From: Lentisphaeria bacterium
GTDB lineage: Bacteria; Verrucomicrobiota; Lentisphaeria; Victivallales; Victivallaceae
NCBI GenBank assembly: GCA_018265615.1
Contig: JABLYX010000001.1
Location: 62,001-126,000 of the forward strand
DNA: 64,000 nt
Direction: 5' to 3'
A program made the position numbers and the translations under genes. Below, in pieces: positions 1 through 8,433 of the stretch; position 1 is the stretch's first letter, and each line of letters starts with the position of its first letter. Under the pieces are notes generated by a model. It made no database searches. It was not told the DNA's origin and saw nothing but the letters and a program-made list of their open reading frames with translations.

Positions 1-858
1 CCCTCACCGCCTCTTCCCGGCTGGAAGAGGGTCAGGATAGAGAAATTCCGCTGGCAGACCTTCCGGGACGCTTACCGGATCGGTAACGGAATACTCGAAT
101 TCGAAATTGTTCCGGCTTTCGGCGGGCGGATTGTCGGCTTCCGCCGTGCAAACGGAGTGAACATTCTGGAGCAGCCGCGTCATCCGCTGCCGGTTGATTT
201 GCGGCGCGGAAGGAACTGTTACCGCCAGCATACCCGGTTCAGCCGTTCCGAACCGCAGCTCTACTATCTGCCGGGCGAGGAACTTCATCTGTTCGGGCCG
301 TACGAGCTCCGCTTCGGTGCGGAGGAGGGGGAGCTTGTAATGCTCTCCCGGCCGAGCTGGTTTCTGTTTCTGCAGGTGGAGTACAGAATCCGCCTGCGTC
401 CCGGAAGCCGGTTTCTGGAAATCGTCACAACGCTGCATAATCTCGGCGGCTTCACCCGTCCCTGCGGGATATGGTCGGTCGCCGTGTTGCCGACCGGGAC
501 GATTGCGGAACTGGAAATGCCCGCTTCCTCCGGCGACGATAACGAACCGTCGCAGAGCGGCCGTTGCTGGAGGACTGCGGACGGGAGTGCCGTTTTGAAG
601 ACCGGCGATATTCCGTTCAGGCGGTTCGGGAGCGTGGAACGGAAAAGCCGGAGTCGGGACAGATGCATCCGGGCGCGCCTGAATTCCGGGGAACTGTTTC
701 TGATCCGGGGGGATGCCGGTGAGCCGGCTGCGGAATTTCCGAGCCATGTCTATGTGACGGAAATATTCACTGAATTGGAACTGCACTCTGCGATTGCCGA
801 CTTGCCGCCGGGCGGAAGCGTTTCCATGCGGGAGTTCTGGGAGTTGGAGGGATCATGA
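1..858 (+). CDS. DUF4380-like / aldose-epimerase-fold protein (5' partial)
   Basis: The reading frame is open from the first base and ends with TGA at 856-858, so the start lies upstream of the window. About 285 residues are visible. The segment I-V-P-A-F-G-G-R-I-V-G-F followed by a G-x-N-I-L motif near residues 35-55 is the typical opening of DUF4380 / galactose-mutarotase-like beta-sandwich proteins (family knowledge). The rest is rich in beta-type, Trp/Gly-containing segments. It is probably a carbohydrate-binding or sugar-modifying accessory protein. An internal GTG at 157 could be called as a start, but the mutarotase-like motif lies upstream of it in the same frame, so 157 is not the true start. 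The next gene begins 31 bp downstream, so the two may be cotranscribed. Confidence 0.6.
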   Translation, partial: PSPPLPGWKRVRIEKFRWQTFRDAYRIGNGILEFEIVPAFGGRIVGFRRANGVNILEQPRHPLPVDLRRGRNCYRQHTRFSRSEPQLYYLPGEELHLFGPYELRFGAEEGELVMLSRPSWFLFLQVEYRIRLRPGSRFLEIVTTLHNLGGFTRPCGIWSVAVLPTGTIAELEMPASSGDDNEPSQSGRCWRTADGSAVLKTGDIPFRRFGSVERKSRSRDRCIRARLNSGELFLIRGDAGEPAAEFPSHVYVTEIFTELELHSAIADLPPGGSVSMREFWELEGS

Positions 859-889
859 TGGTGTATGGCAAACAAGCAGGAGCTGTGTA

Positions 890-3073
890 ATGACAAACAG
901 GATGTTGGCAGTGTTTCTATCGTTTTTCTGTCTGGCGATACAGATCGCAGAGGCAGCGGAGAAGATGGAAGAACCGGCGGAAATTCCCTGCCGCTGGGAA
1001 CGGTTGAATCTCAACGGGGGCGGGTTTATCGGGCGGGTTGTCGTTTCTCCGCACAACCCGGAACGGGTTTACTGCGTTTCCGATAAAGGCGGCATTCACC
1101 GCAGCGACGACGGCGGAAAAAGCTGGGAAATGTGCAATCGCGGCTTTCGACGGGAAACCTGTTACGGAGTGTCGGATCTGGTGATTGATCCGCGGAATCC
1201 GGAGCGCCTTTATGCTGCGGTCGGAAACGGCAGCTGGTCCTGGAAGCACTGGTATCCCGGGGCGGTGTTCCGTTCCGATGACGGCGGGAGAAACTGGGTA
1301 CAGCAGGCGTGCCTGGGTTTTGCCGGAGAGTGTGTGCCGGGCAAGGGGTACGGCAACCGGCTCTGTTTTTCGCCGGATAATTCAGATATCCTTTATGCCG
1401 CGACCTTTTCGCAGGGAGTTTTCCGCACGTCGGATGGCGGAATGAATTGGCGGAAGCTTGGATTGGATGATAAATTTCTGACCGGCATCATGGTCGATCC
1501 GGAGAATCCGGATATTATCCTGGCCTCCGCACAGCTTCTGCCGCTCGATCCCGGACGGACTGGGGGGATTTTCGAGAGCAGGGACGGCGGAAAGAGCTGG
1601 CGTCAGATGCTGAATGAGAATGTCATCAGCATCAGCCGGGCCCCGTTCAACATGGATTGGCTTGTCGCGGTCTGCGACCGGCAGGGGATCCGTTTTTCCC
1701 GCGATCGCGGCAGGAGTTGGGAGGCCATTCCGCTGCATCCCCGGCAGAAGGCGGTGAAAGTCGCGAAGTTCCAGCCGGGATATGAGTCGAGGCTGTGGGC
1801 AACCTCCGGCGGAGAAGGGGCAATGTTTTTTTATACGGATGACTTCGGCAAAAGCTGGGTACAGCCTGCGGCCGATTTTCGGAGTGTGCTGCGTTATCCC
1901 GGGGATTGGTATCTTGCCGACCGGAAATGGGCTCCCTTCACTTCTGTGAGCGGAGTGCGCGACGTTGCGTTCGATTCCGGGAATCCGGGGCGGATTTTCC
2001 TCAGCGATTTTCATACGGTATGGCGCAGCGATGACGGCGGAAAGCATTTTCAGGCGTATCCGCACGGCCTCAATACACTTTGCGTTTATCAGATTGTAAT
2101 CGATCCGCGGGATTCAAAGACGATTTATGTGAACAATGCAGACATGGGGCTGTTGAAGAGTTCCGACGGCGGCGGCAATTTCCGTTGGCCGTTTGTTCGG
2201 GAAGGCGAAATCGGCGACCGTCTCATCAATGAAACCAGCCAGTTGCTGATCTCCGCATCCGACCCCCGGAAGCTCGCGGTTTCAGTGACCGTCGATTGGG
2301 CCGATCCTCTGATCGGCGGTGTTTATACCAGTTCCGACGGAGGAAAAAACTGGACTGCCGCTTCCGGGGGACTGCCGCAGCGGGGAAGGTGGATGACAGG
2401 GCTGGCGGCGCTCTCCGATGATCTTCGGGAAATGGTCGTCGCCTGCGGCGGAAGCGGCACGCTTCCGGGAAATGTATACTATACGAAAGACGGCGGCGGG
2501 AGTTGGGAGCCATTCGGCAGCGGATTACCGGAAGCGCCCCTGTTCGGGAACAGTTGGAAAACGCTTCCGAATCTTGCAACGGACGGCAGATATGTTTATG
2601 CGGCCACTGCCGGAGGCGTCTTCCGTTGCAGCCGCATCGACCGGGTCTGGAAACGGATTGGAGTAAAAGAGCTGGAGAAAAAGACGCTCCGTACTCTGGC
2701 GGCCGTGCCGGGTATCCCCGGACGGGTCTGGATTGGAACCGGTTCCGGTCTGCTGGTCAGCAGTGATTCCGGCGAAACCTTCCGGACGGCATCGTTGCCC
2801 GGCATGCAGATGTGCCAGGGGATTGCGGTCGATCCGCGTGATCCCGATCGCTGGTTTGTCGCGGTTTCCGCCCCATGGTGGACCGGTCATGCCAATCAAC
2901 CGGGAATCTATCTGACTGAAGACAGCGGAAAGAGCTACCGCAGACTGTCGGATATGCCCGGAGAGGGCATGGCCTGGCGTCTCACCCTTGACCCCGGGAA
3001 TCCGGACCTGCTGTATGTCGGCACCAACGGAATCGGCGCATGGCGCACGGAAGTCGGCAGGCGGCGGCTTTGA
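890..3073 (+). CDS. secreted BNR/Asp-box beta-propeller (sialidase/YCF48-like superfamily)
   Basis: 727 residues. The ATG at 890 follows an AGGAG 9-10 bases upstream and gives a Sec signal peptide (M-T-N-R-M-L-A-V-F-L-S-F-F, cleavage near A-E-A-A). An in-frame ATG at 794 would lie inside the upstream gene and destroy the signal peptide. The mature protein carries about twelve Asp-box motifs (S/T-x-D-x-G-x-x-W/F), for example SDDGGKSW, SDDGGRNW, SRDGGKSW, TDDFGKSW, SSDGGKNW and TEDSGKSY, each preceded by a D-P-x-N-P turn. This is the signature of six- to eight-bladed propellers of the sialidase / xyloglucanase-like superfamily. The sialidase Arg triad is not evident, so the enzymatic activity is open; glycan binding or GH74-like hydrolysis are both possible. 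Confidence 0.85.
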   Translation: MTNRMLAVFLSFFCLAIQIAEAAEKMEEPAEIPCRWERLNLNGGGFIGRVVVSPHNPERVYCVSDKGGIHRSDDGGKSWEMCNRGFRRETCYGVSDLVIDPRNPERLYAAVGNGSWSWKHWYPGAVFRSDDGGRNWVQQACLGFAGECVPGKGYGNRLCFSPDNSDILYAATFSQGVFRTSDGGMNWRKLGLDDKFLTGIMVDPENPDIILASAQLLPLDPGRTGGIFESRDGGKSWRQMLNENVISISRAPFNMDWLVAVCDRQGIRFSRDRGRSWEAIPLHPRQKAVKVAKFQPGYESRLWATSGGEGAMFFYTDDFGKSWVQPAADFRSVLRYPGDWYLADRKWAPFTSVSGVRDVAFDSGNPGRIFLSDFHTVWRSDDGGKHFQAYPHGLNTLCVYQIVIDPRDSKTIYVNNADMGLLKSSDGGGNFRWPFVREGEIGDRLINETSQLLISASDPRKLAVSVTVDWADPLIGGVYTSSDGGKNWTAASGGLPQRGRWMTGLAALSDDLREMVVACGGSGTLPGNVYYTKDGGGSWEPFGSGLPEAPLFGNSWKTLPNLATDGRYVYAATAGGVFRCSRIDRVWKRIGVKELEKKTLRTLAAVPGIPGRVWIGTGSGLLVSSDSGETFRTASLPGMQMCQGIAVDPRDPDRWFVAVSAPWWTGHANQPGIYLTEDSGKSYRRLSDMPGEGMAWRLTLDPGNPDLLYVGTNGIGAWRTEVGRRRL

Positions 3074-3099
3074 ACCGGAGAAAAGCTTTTTTGCTTCGA

Positions 3100-3122
3100 A
3101 CCGGCTGCGGATGGCAGCCGGT
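3100..3122. terminator. hairpin between convergent genes
   Basis: A 9-bp perfect stem (ACCGGCTGC / GCAGCCGGT) with a 5-base loop sits between the Asp-box gene (+) and the ROK regulator (-). A six-T run lies before the stem on the plus strand, which reads as A/T-rich sequence after the stem on the minus strand. It can plausibly terminate both convergent transcripts. Confidence 0.6.
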
Positions 3123-3130
3123 CTTTGCGT

Positions 3131-4132
3131 TCAGTCTGCCATGAAATATGTTTTCTGCACGCAGTTCAGAAGTCCGGCGAGGTTGTCTTCGGAATAATCT
3201 TTCCGGAAGATCAGCTCCGGCAGAAAATCGTGGCGCACCATGGCCCGGCATTTTTCCCGGATACAGGCGATGTCGTCTTCTGAAATATCGTCACCGGCAA
3301 CCACGATCCGGTCCGGATCGAGCAGGGCGGTAATGGGACGCAGCATCTGCAGCACCATATCCGCGAATCCGTGTTTCTCCTGCAGACGCTTCCGCTGCTC
3401 GTCCCAATCCTGATTTTGAATATAGAGAACCTCGCCGGCGAAACCGCGGCATCCCTGGAAGAGTTGCCCGTTCAGCACCAGCCCGCAGCCCGGAAGATTC
3501 CCTCTGGGAAATGCGATATACGCGAAGGTATCTGTTTCCGCCAGATGCTTTTGAGCATATCCCCAGGCTCCCAGGTTCACGTCGTTCTCAATATACAGCG
3601 GAAGCTGAAGCTGCTGCCGGAGCAGCGCCTGCAGATCGAGGCCGGTCAGCTCCTCCATATCGCTCCAGCAGGCGGTCTTCCCGTTCCGCACCGCGCCGGG
3701 GTAGGAGACCCCGACGGCTCTGATGCCCGGATACTCGGCCATGGCTTCCCGCAGTATTTTCCGTAGAAGTTCGACGCTCATCTGACCCGCAAACTGTTTT
3801 TTCTCTGAAAGGATGGTTCCTCCCGCATCGGTTACGAGGATGGAGACGCTCTTTTTCTGATTTTCGCATTGGAGCAGGACGAAGGCGAAAAGTGTGGAAG
3901 TCCGGCAGTATTGAAATCTTCGGGCCGGACGGCCGCCCTCGGAGGCTCCATGGGACAGTTCGGCCGCTTCGCCGCTTGACAGCATATCCATCAGGATATT
4001 ATGGCAGGTTGACTGGCTCAATCCGGTCGCGGATGCGAGGGATTCTTTGGTCCACGCCTCCTGCGTCAGCATCACATTCCGGACCAGGTTGTGGTTCGAC
4101 CTTCTCAGTTGTGCAGTTGTTTGCCGCTTCAT
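3131..4132 (-). CDS. ROK-family transcriptional regulator
   Basis: 333 residues. The ATG at 4132 overlaps the TGA of the upstream MFS gene (ATGA), indicating translational coupling. The N-terminal winged HTH (about residues 10-65, with L-A-S-A-T-G-L-S-Q-S-T as recognition helix region) is followed by an actin-fold ROK domain: the phosphate-1-like segment L-V-T-D-A-G-G-T, I-E-N-D-V-N-L-G-A-W-G, and G-C-R-G-F-A-G-E-V. The CxCGxxGCxE zinc motif of ROK kinases is missing, as in ROK repressors (family knowledge). Together with the transporter it probably forms a sugar-responsive regulator/permease pair; the inducing sugar cannot be read from the sequence. Confidence 0.85.
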   Translation of the reverse strand: MKRQTTAQLRRSNHNLVRNVMLTQEAWTKESLASATGLSQSTCHNILMDMLSSGEAAELSHGASEGGRPARRFQYCRTSTLFAFVLLQCENQKKSVSILVTDAGGTILSEKKQFAGQMSVELLRKILREAMAEYPGIRAVGVSYPGAVRNGKTACWSDMEELTGLDLQALLRQQLQLPLYIENDVNLGAWGYAQKHLAETDTFAYIAFPRGNLPGCGLVLNGQLFQGCRGFAGEVLYIQNQDWDEQRKRLQEKHGFADMVLQMLRPITALLDPDRIVVAGDDISEDDIACIREKCRAMVRHDFLPELIFRKDYSEDNLAGLLNCVQKTYFMAD

Positions 4133-5373
4133 ATGGCACGCTTCCTTTTTTTCTCCAGAACCCAGCACTCCCAATAAATTATCGCCGAAAACACCGCAAG
4201 GCAAGCCGGAACGACAAGAATAGCTCCTTTCAATCCGAAGTGATCGCCCATGACTCCCATCAGCCATGAGAAGAATCCGCAGCCGGGAATCCCCAATGTG
4301 GAGTAATATACATAAAGCATTGTGGAATCGCAGTGGGGCAGGGCGGTTACTCCGTAAACCTGTGTGGTGGGCCAGAAAGGCGCAATACCGATGCCCGCCA
4401 GCAGGAGCAGTATGAACAGAAGGGGGAACAGCAGCCGGCCCGGCATGATTCCCGGCTGCAGGAAGGCAAGCAGCAGAGTGACCGGAATCGTCCCGAGTCC
4501 CGCTGACAGCAGAATATAGCGCAGGGTGTGCGGCCTGGCGATATATCCGAAGCCGGCCCTGCCCAGGAACATCCCGGCGGCAATGACGCCGGTGCCGAGT
4601 CCCGCGACCCAGACGCTGGTGTGAAAGGTCAGTTCGATATAGGCGGTCGCCCAGAAGGTGAGGCCGAATTCCGCGCCCGCGCCGAAGAACATCGCTCCGC
4701 TGCAGATCCAGAAGCGCGGTTCTCCGGCGATCGCCTTCGTGTAGCGCCAGACATCCCTGTGATCGGTTTTTACCGGGACTTCCGGATATTTCCGCCGGGG
4801 ATTTTCGCGCAACAGGAACATGAGAGAGACGAGCGCGGTCAGAAAGCCGATCGTGCCGAGCACAGTGCGCCAGCTCACTCCGAGGGTCAGCAGCCCGCCG
4901 GCGACGATCACTGCGAGGCAGATCCCGACGGACCAGAAGGAGTGGGCGATGTTGACATACCGTTCCGGAGCTTTGGGGTGCAGGTCCTGTATGAAGGGCG
5001 TCAGGATGCCTTCGCAGATCCCTTCCCCGAATCCGGCAAGCACCAGGCAGGGCAGCAGCATCCAGTAAGCAGAGGTGAATGCGCAGAGCATGATGCCGAT
5101 TCCGAACAGAATCAGGCTGTAACCCATGGTGATGCGTTTCCCGAGATGGGCGGACACCGTCCCGCAGATCAGCAGGGCCGCCACCATGAAGATGCTGCGG
5201 ACCATGTGCAGGACCCCGCCGGCCGCCATCCCTCCCTGATCCAGCGGAAAGTTCAATGAGTTCCCCATCGCCACGATCATCAGGGGAATCGCAAGCGAAC
5301 AGACCGAATACATGGTGAACGCGGAGAAACCGGCGTAATCATAACGCCCGAACTGTAAATCCCGATGAGACAT
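4129..5373 (-). CDS. MFS transporter
   Basis: About 414 residues with about twelve hydrophobic segments and the major facilitator layout (two six-helix halves, basic loops such as H-L-G-K-R-I after TM2). It resembles FucP/NarK-like sugar or metabolite permeases and acts in the inner membrane. The ATG at 5373 (M-S-H-R-D-L) and a GTG two codons earlier (5379) are both possible; neither has a clear Shine-Dalgarno. It is the first gene of a two-gene operon, with its stop overlapping the ROK gene start by 4 bp, so substrate import and ROK control are probably linked. The C-terminus ends in a basic K-K-R-K-R tail. Confidence 0.85.
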   Translation of the reverse strand: MSHRDLQFGRYDYAGFSAFTMYSVCSLAIPLMIVAMGNSLNFPLDQGGMAAGGVLHMVRSIFMVAALLICGTVSAHLGKRITMGYSLILFGIGIMLCAFTSAYWMLLPCLVLAGFGEGICEGILTPFIQDLHPKAPERYVNIAHSFWSVGICLAVIVAGGLLTLGVSWRTVLGTIGFLTALVSLMFLLRENPRRKYPEVPVKTDHRDVWRYTKAIAGEPRFWICSGAMFFGAGAEFGLTFWATAYIELTFHTSVWVAGLGTGVIAAGMFLGRAGFGYIARPHTLRYILLSAGLGTIPVTLLLAFLQPGIMPGRLLFPLLFILLLLAGIGIAPFWPTTQVYGVTALPHCDSTMLYVYYSTLGIPGCGFFSWLMGVMGDHFGLKGAILVVPACLAVFSAIIYWECWVLEKKRKRAI

Positions 5374-5573
5374 AATCACTATTTCATTTTTACTTATGAC
5401 AACTATTGTTGAAAGTGTAATATATCCGTGTTTTCATGGAAATCAAATGCGGTATGAAAAAAATAAATGTGTCGAAAAAATCAGAAAAAGCTGCAGATTC
5501 TTTCCGGGAAACGCATTCTTACAGACAGTCGCGGTGCGCCATCGAAAGCAATGATAACCGGGAGGAGCGAAAA

Positions 5574-6085
5574 TGAACAAATTCATGAGCGGCATTCTGC
5601 GCCGTCACCTTTGCCGCCGCACTCGCGGCCGGCTGCCTGCGGACTGAATCAGGCTGAGCGCAACGCCGTCATCGGAGAGTGCGCGCTGCGTGCCGGGAGC
5701 TACGCACTTGCGGAGAAAGCGTTCCGGAATATGATGAAATCGAGATCAGATGCTTTTCCGGTCAATCAGCTGGCGGCGGCTCTGAAGAAACAGGGGGGGG
5801 ATGCGGAGGCGGCGGAGCTCTCCCGGCAGGTGGTCGCCCGCTTCGCTGATTCGGCATCGGCGGGAAAGCGGTTTGAGGCGGTCCGTGCGCTGCCGGCGTT
5901 GTCCCGGCGTCGAATCGAATGCGGCCTCGCTGCTCCTGCGGCGGCCGGAATACGGCCCTGCGCTCGTCGAACTGACATTGCGGCGACTCCGGTATGCCCG
6001 GGGGGGGTCAGCAGCAGAACCGGCAGAGGCCGGCCGATGCTTCGGAGTTCCGGAAAGGGCTGGAAGTCGCCGTCCGGCTGTTTTA
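5574..6085 (+). pseudogene. degenerate lipoprotein gene with helical-repeat body
   Basis: Coding sense is recoverable only by changing frame several times. After a gAGGAGcga Shine-Dalgarno, the ATG at 5574 gives M-N-K-F-M-S-G-I-L; one frame over follows V-T-F-A-A-A-L-A-A-G-C-L-R (a lipobox). The third frame then gives an Ala-rich helical, TPR-like stretch (A-E-R-N-A-V-I-G-E-C-A-L-R, A-E-K-A-F-R-N-M-M). Further shifts occur at or near about 5905 and 6000, and two 8-G runs (5793-5800 and 6000-6007) lie in the gene. It probably encoded an outer-membrane TPR-like lipoprotein. Decay, poly-G phase variation or sequencing indels could explain the frames; decay is favoured because the neighbouring uvrA fragment is also broken. 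Confidence 0.55.
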
Positions 6086-6906
6086 CCGCAGATATCTTCC
6101 GGTCACGCTCTCCGGGTTCTGCATGATTTCCGAAAGAGTGCCGATTGCGACGATTCTGCCGCCTTCCCCGCCGCCGCCCGGCCCCATGTCGATGATGTAG
6201 TCGGCATTGCGGATCATGTCCGAATCGTATTCGATCACGATGACGGTCGCCCCGTTCTCAATGAGCTTTTGAAATACTCCGAGCAGGACCCGCACATCCA
6301 GAGGATGAAGGCCTATGGTGGGCTCGTCGAAGACGAAGACGGAATCCGACCGGGTTTTCCCCAGTTCGCTCGCCAGCTTCAGCCGCTGCGCTTCGCCTCC
6401 CGACAGGCTCGGCGTCTCTTCTCCGAGGGTCATATAGCCCAGTCCGAGCTCCTGCAGGACCCGGAGCCGCTGATGAACGATTTTCAGGTTCCTGCAGGCA
6501 TCGGGCGCCGTGTTGACGTCCATCGCCATGAGCTGAGGCAGGGAGTATGCTTTTCCCGGCCGGTTCACATACTTCACTTTGCCGGCGTCTTCGCATACCG
6601 CGAGCCGCGGCAGTCGGGGCACGGAATCTCCACATCCGGCAGAAACTGCACGTTGAGGCTGATCACCCCTGTGCCGTCGCATACCGGACAGCGCAAAGGA
6701 GAAATCTCCGGCGTTGATACCGATCGGCGTGGCGTCGATCAGTTTACATGCCCGATGCCTTCCGCTTCAATGGAAACGATGTGCCCGGGCAGCTTTCCTC
6801 CCGCAATCGCCGCCTCAAGCCCGGGTACGAGGCTCTCCAGGATCAGCGTGGTTTTGCCGGAGCCGGATACTCCTGTCGTCACACTCAATTGCCGGAACCG
6901 TTCCCT
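6083..6906 (-). pseudogene. uvrA: C-terminal fragment of a UvrA-type ABC ATPase
   Basis: Read on the minus strand, 6906 downwards gives L-S-V-T-T-G-V-S-G-S-G-K-T-T-L-I (Walker A of the second UvrA ATPase), then G-H-I-V-S-I-E-A-E-G-I-G-H-V-N, a frameshift, L-I-D-A-T-P-I-G-I-N, and a deletion that joins straight to G-D-F-S-F. Next come the UvrA zinc-finger end R-C-P-V-C-D-G-T-G ... C-P-D-C-R-G-S-R-Y, another shift, and an intact stretch with the signature L-S-G-G-E-A-Q-R and Walker B V-F-V-F-D-E-P-T-I-G-L-H. The switch histidine of the usual E-H-D-L is E-Y-D-S here. The N-terminal ATPase half is absent. This is a decayed paralogue related to short UvrA-like ATPases, not the working repair gene. 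Confidence 0.85.
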
Positions 6907-6997
6907 GTGCGCTGATTGGTGCTTTGGGCTTTATACAGGATATGCTTCTTTTCGGCGGGGCCGTTGTAAACGCCGGAACATCTGCGATATTGACAAA

Positions 6998-7019
6998 CCG
7001 GCGGGATACGGCCCGCCGG
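6998..7019. other. GC-rich hairpin
   Basis: CCGGCGGG / CCCGCCGG with a 6-base loop, 8-bp perfect stem. On the minus strand it is followed only by TTTG, so it is a weak terminator candidate at the truncated end of the uvrA fragment. Confidence 0.4.
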
Positions 7020-7105
7020 CTTGCAGGGAGGAGAAAGTGATCCGGTTATTTTTTCAGCATCCGGAATGGCCCTCTTTTCCGTTTCCGTAATATTTTCCGG
7101 ATGGA

Positions 7106-7226
7106 TTTTGCCGGCGGGGATGCATCGATGTCTTTCAATTTATGCGCATCCGCCATGAGGTCTGCCGCGATCGTGAACATCGCGGGAAAAAGGCAATTCA
7201 GCTTCATTAAATCCCCGCCGGCAAAA
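7106..7226. repeat. 16-bp perfect inverted repeat with 89-bp spacer
   Basis: TTTTGCCGGCGGGGAT at 7106-7121 is the exact reverse complement of 7211-7226. The 89 bp between them encode nothing recognisable. The right arm ends four bases before the end of the small Cys-rich gene at 7230. It could be a small non-autonomous element, a protein-binding pair of sites, or a long-loop RNA hairpin ending the MarR operon. Confidence 0.6.
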
Positions 7227-7229
7227 AGC

Positions 7230-7577
7230 TTAAACCAGTGCGGAAGCGTTTTCGAGGATTTTCACTCCTGCAGCGCAAGCCGGGCAATCGCACCATTTGG
7301 CTCCCCTGGCTTTGATTTCGCGTGCGTGCGCCGCCATGGCTTTGGCGCGCTCCGCTCCGAAAATCTGTGTGCCGAGCTCCGACTCGAAGAAAGGAATTGT
7401 CTGGTCAAGTGTGCAGACATCATCTTTGAGCTCCTGCAGCAGTGCCGCTGCCGCTGTCTTTTCCGCATCGGTGCCGAGCGCATTCAGGTAATTCTGTCCG
7501 GCGTCTTTGAGCTCCTGACAGCAGGAAGGGGCGGCAATCATCTCTTTTGCGGTCCGGGTGAGTTCGGTCTTGTTCAT
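7230..7577 (-). CDS. small conserved Cys-containing protein
   Basis: 115 residues. The ATG at 7577 follows AGGAG by about 7 bases (M-N-K-T-E-L-T-R-T-A-K-E-M-I-A-A), so a longer in-frame start at 7616 is not needed. It is helical, with a Cys pair C-C-Q-E-L near residue 20, one Cys near residue 55, and C-D-C-P-A-C near the C-terminus, which could bind a metal. Small proteins of this layout occur in Firmicutes and are often mislabelled Hsp90-like; there is no real Hsp90 domain. It is probably cotranscribed with the MarR regulator 64 bp upstream, which suggests a stress or redox role (inference). Confidence 0.65.
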   Translation of the reverse strand: MNKTELTRTAKEMIAAPSCCQELKDAGQNYLNALGTDAEKTAAAALLQELKDDVCTLDQTIPFFESELGTQIFGAERAKAMAAHAREIKARGAKWCDCPACAAGVKILENASALV

Positions 7578-7641
7578 TTTCGGTCTCCTGTTGATTGGTG
7601 TGCGATATTTATTCAAAGCGGAGCAATATGCTGCTCCGGAA

Positions 7642-8091
7642 CTATTTTTTCTGACTCATCTCCGCACTGCGGACGTTATCCAGCACCCGTTCCAGATATT
7701 CCTCCAACTGCGCGATCTCGTTGACGGTAAATCCCTGATAGGTCAATTCAGTCATTTGATCGGTTACCGTCCGGTATTTCTTCTCCAGCGAACGCGCTTT
7801 CGGGGTTAAGGCAATCAGATATTTCCGGCGGTCATTGGTGTCCGCTGTCCGCCGGATCAGCTGCTTCTGCTCCATACGGTCCAGCATACTGGTCAGCGTG
7901 GTATTGGCCAAGCCGGTTCCTTTCGCCAATTCCTGGATGGAGATGAAGTCGTGATTCCACAAGACATACAGAATGCGCCCCTGCGGACCGTTGAATTCAT
8001 GAATACCCTGCTCGGTCAGCATTTTGTCCAGCAAGCGGCCGAGATGCTGCTTGATCAGGGTGATCTGTATGCCTATTTTTCTGTCCGCCAT
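7642..8091 (-). CDS. MarR-family transcriptional regulator
   Basis: 149 residues, normal for the family. The winged HTH covers about residues 35-100: I-S-I-Q-E-L-A-K-G-T-G-L-A-N-T-T-L-T-S-M-L-D-R-M-E is helix-turn-helix and D-x-R-R-K-Y-L-I-A-L-T is the wing with the conserved D-x-R. Flanking helices form the dimer interface. AGAGGA lies 8-9 bases before the ATG. It probably autoregulates and controls the small Cys protein downstream. The region just upstream holds an A/T-rich partly palindromic stretch (about 8125-8146) that could be its operator; this is not proven. Confidence 0.88.
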   Translation of the reverse strand: MADRKIGIQITLIKQHLGRLLDKMLTEQGIHEFNGPQGRILYVLWNHDFISIQELAKGTGLANTTLTSMLDRMEQKQLIRRTADTNDRRKYLIALTPKARSLEKKYRTVTDQMTELTYQGFTVNEIAQLEEYLERVLDNVRSAEMSQKK

Positions 8092-8433
8092 ATGCGTCCT
8101 CTGTCTGATCCGTTATGATAATCTTCGATATAATATATTACTATATGGAAATACTTCAAGGGAAATTTCAATTTTTTCAAAAAAATATCTGGAAAGCCCA
8201 CCCGGGATATGGAGTTTTCAATCTTCTCACATTGGTCGGATTTTCCGTTTCTGCATCATTCTTTCCATTTTTCTTGAGCGTAAATCTGCATTTTTCTCAT
8301 TTTTTCGCGAATTTGCCGTTGAACTAGAGTTGCTCTAACAATTACATTGATTGGTAAAGGAATCCAAAGCCGATGACATGACGCGAAACAAGCGGATGTT
8401 ATATGCAGAAAACACGGATGAAGGAGGTTTGAA
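8092..8433. other. divergent intergenic region, marR / redox operon 1
   Basis: No gene is seen here. It holds the marR promoter side (A/T-rich, imperfect palindrome about 8125-8146) and, on the plus strand, the MerR-type promoter listed separately. About 85 bases of leader run from that promoter to the AKR start codon. Confidence 0.6.
8319..8348 (+). promoter_or_regulatory. MerR-type promoter with dyad in the spacer
   Basis: TTGAAC (8319-8324) and TACATT (8343-8348) are separated by 18 bp. The spacer holds the perfect dyad TAGAG-TTG-CTCTA (8325-8337). An operator centred inside an over-long spacer is the classical MerR activator layout (family knowledge). The same dyad type (AGAG-TTA-CTCT) lies directly upstream of the merR gene at 15066-15082. 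Confidence 0.75.

Noticed and set aside
3131..4132. ROK sugar kinase
   Set aside because: The zinc motif is missing and an N-terminal HTH is present, so it is a regulator.
7106..7226. Insertion sequence with terminal inverted repeats
   Set aside because: Only 89 bp lie between the arms, no transposase is present, and no flanking target duplication is visible.
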